Below, piece by piece: positions 1 through 4,512 of a stretch of DNA of 6,590 bases (the first letter of the stretch is position 1; every line of letters starts with the position of its first letter). Position numbers and translations under genes: made by a program. This DNA comes from Halanaerobium sp. (lineage in GTDB: Bacteria; Bacillota; Halanaerobiia; Halanaerobiales; Halanaerobiaceae), in NCBI GenBank assembly GCA_003070825.1, contig QBLP01000101.1, positions 1 to 6,590 on the forward strand, given 5' to 3'. A model generated the notes under the pieces. The model was not told where the DNA came from, did not search any database, and saw nothing but the letters and a program-made list of their open reading frames with translations.

Positions 1-1184
1 TTAGATTTAAATTTATTTTTATTAACTGTCCATTCATGCTCAGGATTGAAAATTAATAGATCAGCTCTAGCTCCCTGTTTTAAACCTTCAGATTCTATCT
101 TTAATATTTCCCCCGGCTTGTAATAATACATTCTGAGCAGCTCATTCCAGTTGATGATTTCTGTTTTAATAAAATTATGATATAAAAGTGAAAGTGCTGT
201 TTCCAGACCGGAAATTCCAAAAGCTGCATAATCAAACTCTCCCAGCTTATCTTCAAAAGTATGGGGAGCATGATCTGTTGCTAGCACATCAATCTCTCCG
301 GCTTTTAAAGCCTCAACCAGCATCTTTTTATCTCTTTCTGAACGCAGTGGAGGGTGAACTTTAGTATCCGGATTGTAATTTTCAACTGCCTTATCAGTCA
401 AAAGCAGGTGGTGAGGGGTTACTTCAAAAGTTACATTAACACCCCTGGCCTTGGCTTCTTTAACCAGATTTAAACTTCCTTCTGTACTTAGATGAGCAAT
501 ATGGAGGTGAATCCCTGTCATCTCAGCCAGAACTATATCCCGGGCCACCATAATTTCCTCAGCTGCTGCCGGAATTCCTTTCAGCCCAAAAATCGTCGAG
601 TGATACCCCTCGTGCATTACTCCATCCTGTGATAAATTTTCATCTTCACAGTGGTCAATTACTGGCAGGTCAAAGGCAGATGCATATTCCATTGCTCTCC
701 TCATGATTTCCGAATTCATGACCGGATTGCCGTCATCCGAAAGTGCCTTAACTCCAGTTTTAGCAAGGGTTCCAATCTCCGAAAGCACCTCTCCTTTACT
801 GTCCTGGGTGATGCTGCCGATAGGATAAACTCTAACTGCTGCCTGTTCTGATTTAAGTTTTAGATGCTCAACAACAGCCGGGTTATCAGCAATTGGTTTG
901 GTGTTGGGCATTGCCGCTACCGCAGAAAACCCTCCTGCTGCTGCCGCCTCACAGCCAGTTTTTACAGTTTCCTTTTCTTCAAAACCTGGCTCCCTGAGGT
1001 GGGTGTGCATATCAATTAAGGCAGGAATAATGATTTTACCTTCAGCGTCTATCACTTCATAACCCTGATTTTTAATTTCTTCCTCTACCGCAAAAATCTT
1101 ATTGCCCTCAATTAAGATATCATATTTGCCGTCAAGTCCATTTTTAGAGTCATATACTCTTCCATTTTTAATTAAGGTCTTCAT
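1..1184 (-). CDS. pyrC: Dihydroorotase, class I (3' end beyond the window)
   Basis: PyrC cyclises N-carbamoyl-aspartate to dihydroorotate, the third step of UMP synthesis, in the cytoplasm. My translation from the ATG at 1184 stays open to base 1, giving 394 full codons. Family members have about 425-430 residues, so roughly 30 C-terminal residues lie outside the window. Visible metal ligands are His60 and His62 in DMHTHLREPG (58-67), Asp151 in LSDDGNP, His178 in DHCED, His231 in HIAHLST and Asp304 in ATDHAPH, which is also the catalytic acid of this family. Substrate contacts Arg64, Asn94, His308 and Phe322-Gly323 are present. Odd point: residue 277, normally Asn in an NPPLR motif, is His (KVHPPLR). 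The gene overlaps the end of pyrB by 17 nt and has a GGGAGGGAG site inside pyrB, so coupled translation is likely. Hydantoinase-like relatives are the alternative, but operon position and motifs favour dihydroorotase. Confidence 0.96.
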   Translation of the reverse strand, partial: MKTLIKNGRVYDSKNGLDGKYDILIEGNKIFAVEEEIKNQGYEVIDAEGKIIIPALIDMHTHLREPGFEEKETVKTGCEAAAAGGFSAVAAMPNTKPIADNPAVVEHLKLKSEQAAVRVYPIGSITQDSKGEVLSEIGTLAKTGVKALSDDGNPVMNSEIMRRAMEYASAFDLPVIDHCEDENLSQDGVMHEGYHSTIFGLKGIPAAAEEIMVARDIVLAEMTGIHLHIAHLSTEGSLNLVKEAKARGVNVTFEVTPHHLLLTDKAVENYNPDTKVHPPLRSERDKKMLVEALKAGEIDVLATDHAPHTFEDKLGEFDYAAFGISGLETALSLLYHNFIKTEIINWNELLRMYYYKPGEILKIESEGLKQGARADLLIFNPEHEWTVNKNKFKS

Positions 1185-2109
1185 TATCTATCTCCCTCCC
1201 GGCCAGTAAGTAAAGCAGGGCCATTCTGATTGCTACACCGTTTTTGACCTGTTCGGTGATTACTGACTGTGAGCTGTCTGCAACTGAACTCTCGATTTCT
1301 ATACCGCGGTTCATTGGACCTGGATGCATAATCATCGCTTTTTTCCCTATCCGCTCCAGCCGCTCTGCATTCATTCCATAAATTTCTCTGTATTCTCTAA
1401 TCGACGGAAAGAGTCCGCTCTCCTGTCTTTCCATCTGGATTCTTAAAATATTAACCACATCTACATTTTCCAGTGCCTGATCCAGATCAGTATAAACTTT
1501 AACGCCCATTTTTTCGATTTCTCTCGGGATTAAAGTCTGGGGTCCAGCTACTGCAACTTCAGCTCCCAGCTTATTTAAGCCCCAGATATTTGAACGGGCA
1601 ACCCGGCTGTGAGCAATATCTCCTACAATTAAAACTTTCAGTCCTGCAATCTCGCCCAGCTTTTCTTTAATACTGTAGATATCAAGCAGCGCCTGAGTTG
1701 GGTGAGCATGAGCACCATCACCGGCATTTAAGACACTGGCTGAAATATTCTCTGCCAGAAATTTAGCTGCTCCAGGAGCACTGTGTCTGATTACTACCAC
1801 ATCAGCTCCCATGACCTCCATTGTCTTTGCTGTATCAAGCAGACTTTCACCTTTAGCAATACTGCTTGAAGATTTAGAGATGCTCATCACATCTGCACTC
1901 AACCTTTTTGCTGCCAGATTAAAAGAAAACTTGGTTCTGGTTGAAGGTTCATAAAAAAGATTGATCACAGTTTTTCCGCGCAGAGTCGGCACTTTTTTAA
2001 CTGTTCTGGTCAAAATATCTTTCATAGCTACTGCTGTATCGAGAATTTCATTAATCTCTTCTTTGGAGACATCATAAAGACCCAAAAAATCTTTTCTTTT
2101 TAAACTCAT
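1168..2109 (-). CDS. pyrB: Aspartate carbamoyltransferase catalytic subunit
   Basis: PyrB joins carbamoyl phosphate and aspartate to form N-carbamoyl-aspartate, the committed step of pyrimidine synthesis. The 313 residues match the usual length of about 300-310. The carbamoyl-phosphate loop STRTKFSF is at 56-63, the KGES segment that reaches the neighbouring subunit's active site at 86-89, Arg108 in VIRHS, HPTQ at 136-139, DIAHSRVARSN at 164-174 with Arg169, the aspartate-binding loop LRIQMER at 222-228, and HPGPMNRG at 262-269. All expected catalytic residues are present. The ATG has an AGGAGGT site 6 nt upstream. No pyrI regulatory-chain gene follows; the next gene is pyrC. This fits the unregulated trimeric type found in Bacillus, with control left to transcription through PyrR. 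Ornithine carbamoyltransferase is unlikely given the aspartate-type loop and the operon. Confidence 0.97.
   Translation of the reverse strand: MSLKRKDFLGLYDVSKEEINEILDTAVAMKDILTRTVKKVPTLRGKTVINLFYEPSTRTKFSFNLAAKRLSADVMSISKSSSSIAKGESLLDTAKTMEVMGADVVVIRHSAPGAAKFLAENISASVLNAGDGAHAHPTQALLDIYSIKEKLGEIAGLKVLIVGDIAHSRVARSNIWGLNKLGAEVAVAGPQTLIPREIEKMGVKVYTDLDQALENVDVVNILRIQMERQESGLFPSIREYREIYGMNAERLERIGKKAMIMHPGPMNRGIEIESSVADSSQSVITEQVKNGVAIRMALLYLLAGREIDNEDLN
1192..1200 (-). promoter_or_regulatory. pyrC ribosome binding site inside pyrB
   Basis: The minus strand reads GGGAGGGAG, ending 7 nt before the ATG at 1184. It lies within the last codons of pyrB, so ribosomes finishing pyrB pass over it. It supports the ATG at 1184 as the pyrC start. 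Confidence 0.8.
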
Positions 2110-2115
2110 CTACTT

Positions 2116-2122
2116 ACCTCCT
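2116..2122 (-). promoter_or_regulatory. pyrB ribosome binding site
   Basis: A full AGGAGGT on the minus strand, 6 nt before the ATG at 2109, fills much of the 23-nt gap after the pyrP stop. The gap has no room for a PyrR attenuator or terminator. Confidence 0.85.
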
Positions 2123-2132
2123 GCCGCTTAAT

Positions 2133-3428
2133 TTAGTTTGCTTCATATCTCAGTTCTGACTTAACTTCCAGTTCTTGATCAAGTTCTTCTGCTTCTTCTT
2201 TTTCAATTTCAGGTAAGATAAGGTTCATTACTATTCCAACTATTGCTGCCAGTCCCATACCGCCAAATTCGAGGCCGGCAAAGCTTAAGGTAAGATTGGA
2301 GATTCCAACAACCAGGGTCACTGAGACAATAACTAAGTTTCTATTTTTAGATAAATCTACATTGTTTTCAACTAAGGTTCTGAGTCCGATTGAAGCTATC
2401 ATCCCAAAAAGCAGGAATACAATTCCACCCATTACCGCTGTTGGGATGGTTCTAATTAGAACTCCAACTTTCTGAACAAAGGAGGTTAAAATTACTATTA
2501 CTGCAGTCAGCTGAATAATCATTGGATTGTATACTTTGGTCAGCGCGAGGACTCCAACATTTTCTCCATAAGTTGTATTTGGTGGTCCACCAAAAAGTCC
2601 TGCTGCCAGAGTTGCTACCCCGTCTCCTAAGAGTGTTCTGTGCAGTCCGGGTTCATTGACAAAATCCTTTTTTACAGTTGAGCCGATTGCTACAACATCA
2701 CCTAAGTGTTCGACCATTGTTACCAGGGCGATTGGAGCTATCAGCGATATCGCTTTTAAGTTACCTTCAACTGCCGGCAGCGCAAACTCTGGAAAAGCAA
2801 ACCAGGAGGCTTCCATTACCGGAGTGAAATCTACCAGACCTGAAAAGGCTGCAAATGCATAACCACCGATGATTCCGAGTAAAATTGGTATTACCTTAAC
2901 AATTCCTTTGGCAAAGACACTAACTCCGACCGCGATTGCCAGAGTTACAGCTGCAACTAAAAGGTGTTCTGAAGCCATGTCCTTGGCAGTTGGCGCCAGA
3001 CCAAGTCCGATTGTAATAATTACTGGTCCGACTACTACCGGGGGCAATAATTTGCGGAAAAAGCCTGTACCCAGCATTCTAATTACTGCTGACATTGCAA
3101 TATAAACTAGACCGGCTGTAATGATTCCGAGCATTGCTCCATCTCTACCAAACTGCTCCTGGGCTGCAATTATTGGTGCGATAAAGGCAAATGAAGAACC
3201 TAAGTAAGCGGGAACTTTACCCTTTGTAATCAGGTGAAAAATCAGAGTTCCAAGACCTGAGGTGAAAAGCGCAACCGCCGGATTTAATCCTGTCAGTGCG
3301 GGCACTAACACTGTAGATCCAAACATGGCAAACATGTGCTGAAGTGCCAGTATAAATAGTCGGTGTTTTGTAATTCCATCTTCTTCTAATTGATTTAAAT
3401 TTTCTTTACTCTGTTCTAAAATTTTCAT
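2133..3428 (-). CDS. pyrP: Uracil permease, NCS2 family (UraA/PyrP)
   Basis: An inner-membrane uracil importer of the nucleobase-cation symporter-2 family, supplying uracil for salvage to UMP. The 431 residues are typical. Many hydrophobic segments are visible between about residues 24 and 405, consistent with the 14-segment UraA fold. Family marks are LQHMFAMFGSTVLVP (29-43), PAYLGSSFAF (73-82), the VEHLGD motif (239-244) and GGPPNTTYGENVGV (280-293). By alignment to E. coli UraA from memory, Glu240 and Glu289 are the two uracil-binding glutamates. Asp244 sits where UraA has its key His245; I recall Asp here in many Gram-positive and purine-type members. The C-terminal tail (about 407-431) is strongly acidic and cytoplasmic. 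Its place between two PyrR-linked genes makes uracil the likely substrate rather than xanthine or urate. AGGAGGT lies 5 nt before the ATG. Confidence 0.94.
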   Translation of the reverse strand: MKILEQSKENLNQLEEDGITKHRLFILALQHMFAMFGSTVLVPALTGLNPAVALFTSGLGTLIFHLITKGKVPAYLGSSFAFIAPIIAAQEQFGRDGAMLGIITAGLVYIAMSAVIRMLGTGFFRKLLPPVVVGPVIITIGLGLAPTAKDMASEHLLVAAVTLAIAVGVSVFAKGIVKVIPILLGIIGGYAFAAFSGLVDFTPVMEASWFAFPEFALPAVEGNLKAISLIAPIALVTMVEHLGDVVAIGSTVKKDFVNEPGLHRTLLGDGVATLAAGLFGGPPNTTYGENVGVLALTKVYNPMIIQLTAVIVILTSFVQKVGVLIRTIPTAVMGGIVFLLFGMIASIGLRTLVENNVDLSKNRNLVIVSVTLVVGISNLTLSFAGLEFGGMGLAAIVGIVMNLILPEIEKEEAEELDQELEVKSELRYEAN

Positions 3429-3433
3429 TTTAT

Positions 3434-3440
3434 ACCTCCT
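3434..3440 (-). promoter_or_regulatory. pyrP ribosome binding site
   Basis: AGGAGGT on the minus strand, 5 nt before the ATG at 3428. It fixes the pyrP start and separates the gene from the AT-rich end of leader 2. Confidence 0.85.
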
Positions 3441-3543
3441 GGGTGTTATAAAATTATTGAAAAACTTTTTTAATAAAATTTTTAAAAACTTTTGTCCAAT
3501 TCCCTCTTTGACTTAACCTGCTTTGACAAAAAACTTAAAACAT
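3441..3543 (-). other. AT-rich untranslated stretch between terminator and pyrP
   Basis: About 100 nt between the leader 2 terminator and the pyrP ribosome binding site, with no gene. The half nearer pyrP is almost purely A/T with repeated runs of A and T and should be unstructured. The other half holds a direct repeat of GTCAAAG (minus strand, 3527-3521 and 3512-3506) and a possible 7-bp stem of TTTTGTC with GACAAAA (3531-3525 and 3496-3490). I found no convincing promoter. The low structure may simply keep the ribosome binding site open. Confidence 0.45.
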
Positions 3544-3581
3544 AAAAAAACTCCCTACCAGTTTAAGCCTGATAAGGAGTT
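3544..3581 (-). terminator. Intrinsic terminator of the pyrP attenuator
   Basis: In minus-strand RNA, AACTCCTTATCAG (3581-3569) pairs along all 13 positions with 3561-3549, using two G-U pairs. The loop is 7 nt (3568-3562). The stem runs into seven U in total (two in the stem, then 3548-3544). This is the terminator of the second attenuator. It must be disrupted for RNA polymerase to reach pyrP, pyrB and pyrC. Confidence 0.93.
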
Positions 3582-3670
3582 GAAATCTTTTAGTAGCTGC
3601 TGGACTGAGCTGGCTGTTTTTATTCTGCCTTTTAACCCAGACACAGTAATAGCATCTATTCCTTACCGGC
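3567..3670 (-). promoter_or_regulatory. Antiterminator of the pyrP attenuator
   Basis: The minus-strand arm 3670-3660 (GCCGGTAAGGA) pairs with 3578-3567: 8 bp including one G-U, a single bulged A at 3570, then 3 more GC pairs. The first arm is also the 3' side of the PyrR hairpin, and the second arm covers 10 of the 13 bases of the terminator's first strand. The three structures therefore exclude one another as PyrR attenuation requires. The loop between the arms is about 80 nt, much longer than in leader 1. Confidence 0.85.
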
Positions 3671-3692
3671 CTCTCTGGACCAATTTAAAGGA
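3660..3692 (-). promoter_or_regulatory. PyrR-binding anti-antiterminator hairpin, leader 2
   Basis: The minus strand carries GGTCCAGAGAGGCC (3681-3668), matching the known PyrR-binding loop consensus ARUCCNGNGAGGYU except at its first and last bases. The upper stem is GG/CC plus CC/GG around AGAGA with a bulged U at 3679. The lower stem is TCCTT (3692-3688) with AAGGA (3664-3660), separated from the upper stem by an internal loop. When PyrR-UMP binds, this hairpin keeps the antiterminator from forming and lets the terminator form. Compared with leader 1, the A-U closing pair has become G-C, a compensating change that supports the fold. Confidence 0.93.
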
Positions 3693-3715
3693 TACAATAT
3701 TAAATTATTTTTATT

Positions 3716-4270
3716 CTAACTTTTTTCCAGCAGTAAAACTGCATCTTTTTCATCAATTTCTTTAAAGTTGACATCTACAACTTCCTCTTTAGAAGTTGGC
3801 AGGTTTTTACCAACAAAATCTGCTCTAATTGGCAGTTCGCGGTGACCTCGATCAATCATAATTGCCAGCTGAATCTGTAAAGGACGTCCCAAATCTATCA
3901 AAGCATCCAGTGCTGCTCTTACAGTTCTACCAGTGTATAATACATCATCAACGAGCACAACCTTTTTGCCTGTGATATCAAAAGGTATTTCTGTCCGATG
4001 TACAATTGGCTGCTGGGCAACAGTTGAGAGATCATCACGGTAAAGAGTAATATCTAAAATTCCTGTTGGTAATTTAATCCCTTCAATTTCCTCAATCTTA
4101 GCTGCCAGTCTTTCGGCAAGTGGTACACCTCTGGTTCTAATTCCAATTAAAACTAAATCTTCAGTTCCTTTATTCTTTTCTAAAATCTCATGGGCAATTC
4201 TAGTAATAGCTCGTCCCATGGCTGCTGAATCGATCAGTTCTTTTTTAATCTTCATTTCTGTATTATCCAA
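3716..4270 (-). CDS. pyrR: PyrR: pyr operon RNA-binding attenuator / uracil phosphoribosyltransferase
   Basis: PyrR binds the leader RNA of pyr operons when loaded with UMP and so promotes termination; the same fold also makes UMP from uracil and PRPP. From the TTG at 4270 the protein has 184 residues, close to the 181 of Bacillus subtilis PyrR. Key segments in that numbering are ITLYRDD (74-80), the PRPP loop VVLVDDVLYTGRTV (104-117), and RGHRELPIRADFVGKN (141-156), a hallmark of PyrR. I chose TTG because AAAGGAGGT lies 7 nt before it; the next ATG, at 4255, is 22 nt from that site. The frame stays open upstream to an ATG at 4330, but that extension would translate the leader terminator and has no family match. 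Two PyrR target hairpins flank the gene, so it autoregulates. Confidence 0.96.
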   Translation of the reverse strand: MDNTEMKIKKELIDSAAMGRAITRIAHEILEKNKGTEDLVLIGIRTRGVPLAERLAAKIEEIEGIKLPTGILDITLYRDDLSTVAQQPIVHRTEIPFDITGKKVVLVDDVLYTGRTVRAALDALIDLGRPLQIQLAIMIDRGHRELPIRADFVGKNLPTSKEEVVDVNFKEIDEKDAVLLLEKS

Positions 4271-4277
4271 AAAAATT

Positions 4278-4286
4278 ACCTCCTTT
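4278..4286 (-). promoter_or_regulatory. pyrR ribosome binding site that fixes a TTG start
   Basis: AAAGGAGGT on the minus strand, 7 nt before the TTG at 4270. The GGAG within it (4283-4280) can pair with CTCC just upstream (4294-4291) across a 7-nt loop, possibly extended by AUU/AAU past a 2-nt bulge. Such a weak hairpin could partly mask the site. Confidence 0.85.
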
Positions 4287-4310
4287 GTGGGGAGAATATT
4301 TTCTAGCGAC

Positions 4311-4347
4311 AAAAAAAATAACCTTCTCACGGCATAGTAAGAAGGTT
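4311..4347 (-). terminator. Intrinsic terminator of the pyrR attenuator
   Basis: On the minus strand AACCTTCT (4347-4340) and AGAAGGTT (4327-4320) form a perfect 8-bp stem around a 12-nt loop. One A and then eight U (4318-4311) follow. It stands between the promoter and pyrR, so it is an attenuator and not an end-of-operon terminator. Confidence 0.94.
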
Positions 4348-4376
4348 GCTAAAATTTATATTTTCCCTTACTAGCC
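4331..4376 (-). promoter_or_regulatory. Antiterminator of the pyrR attenuator
   Basis: The minus-strand arm 4376-4367 (GGCTAGTAAG) pairs with 4341-4331: GGC with GCC, a single bulged U at 4334, then seven Watson-Crick pairs TAGTAAG/CTTACTA. Two further G-U pairs are possible. It uses the 3' side of the PyrR hairpin and the terminator's loop plus the edge of its first strand, so it competes with both. The bulge sits in the same relative place as in leader 2. Confidence 0.83.
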
Positions 4377-4397
4377 TCTCTGGACTAATTTAAAGAA
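4364..4397 (-). promoter_or_regulatory. PyrR-binding anti-antiterminator hairpin, leader 1
   Basis: The minus strand has AGTCCAGAGAGGCT, a full match to the PyrR-binding consensus, within TAGTCCAGAGAGGCTA (4387-4372). The upper stem is UAG/CUA and CC/GG around AGAGA with a bulged U at 4384. A weak lower stem, UUCUUU (4397-4392) with AAGGGA (4369-4364), has two G-U pairs. PyrR-UMP binding here should lower transcription of its own gene. Confidence 0.95.
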
Positions 4398-4417
4398 TCA
4401 TTATCTTATTTGAATTA

Positions 4418-4446
4418 ATCTTATCAGAGGGTACTGTCTAAGTCAA
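4418..4446 (-). promoter_or_regulatory. Main pyr operon promoter, sigma-A type
   Basis: The minus strand has a -35 box TTGACT (4446-4441) and a -10 box TAAGAT (4423-4418), separated by exactly 17 nt. Each box differs from consensus at one base. It lies directly before the first PyrR hairpin and after the upstream gene, where the pyr operon promoter is expected. An AT-rich run of A and T precedes the -35 box. Confidence 0.88.
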
Positions 4447-4467
4447 GAAATTTTTCAACTAATTTAT

Positions 4468-4505
4468 AATGATCGGAGCTAAAACTCAATTTAACTCCGA
4501 CCATT
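4468..4505 (-). terminator. Hairpin after the surface protein gene, likely terminator with a weak U tract
   Basis: Starting 7 nt after the TAA stop, minus-strand RNA can form a 16-bp stem (4505-4490 with 4483-4468) with a 6-nt loop. Two of its pairs are G-U; in plus-strand RNA these would be A-C mismatches, so the fold suits transcripts of the upstream gene. The bases after the stem (AUAAAUUAG) are not a proper U tract. It may end transcription poorly, need Rho, or protect the mRNA 3' end. It ends 22 nt before the pyr -35 box. Confidence 0.68.
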
Positions 4506-4512
4506 TATCATT

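Larger units (their letters stand above)
3434..3692 (-). ncRNA. pyrR-pyrP intergenic leader (PyrR attenuator 2)
   Basis: This covers the 287-nt gap between the pyrR stop and the pyrP start. In transcription order it holds the PyrR-binding hairpin (3692-3660), a 78-nt spacer (3659-3582), the terminator (3581-3544) and an AT-rich stretch up to the pyrP ribosome binding site. It is a cis-acting RNA switch for pyrP and the genes after it. The few bases between the pyrR stop and 3692 are AT-rich and featureless. Confidence 0.85.
4271..4411 (-). ncRNA. pyrR leader RNA (PyrR attenuator 1)
   Basis: This is the transcribed leader from about 4411, some 7 nt past the -10 box, to the pyrR start. It contains the PyrR hairpin, antiterminator, terminator and pyrR ribosome binding site in that order. 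The PyrR hairpin and terminator are only 16 nt apart, a compact attenuator. The transcription start is estimated from the promoter position. Confidence 0.82.

Noticed and set aside
651..851. Plus-strand open frame of 66 codons inside pyrC
   Set aside because: It is antisense to conserved dihydroorotase sequence including the Asp151 and His178 regions, so it is a shadow.
1168..1184. The pyrB-pyrC overlap as an anomaly
   Set aside because: A 17-nt overlap with an internal ribosome binding site is ordinary for tightly coupled operon genes.
2656..3105. Plus-strand open frames opposite pyrP
   Set aside because: They are antisense shadows of a well-conserved permease, lack ribosome binding sites and resemble no known protein.
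3508..3545. Possible plus-strand promoter with TTGACT or TTGACA as -35
   Set aside because: No acceptable -10 box lies 16-18 nt downstream, and nothing on the plus strand there needs a promoter.
3523..3765. Plus-strand open frame crossing leader 2 and the end of pyrR
   Set aside because: It runs antisense across the PyrR hairpin and terminator, with no ribosome binding site and no recognisable product.
4271..4330. A longer pyrR starting at the ATG at 4330 (20 extra residues)
   Set aside because: The extension would be read from the leader's terminator hairpin and U tract, has no ribosome binding site and no counterpart in PyrR proteins. The TTG at 4270 has an ideal AAAGGAGGT.
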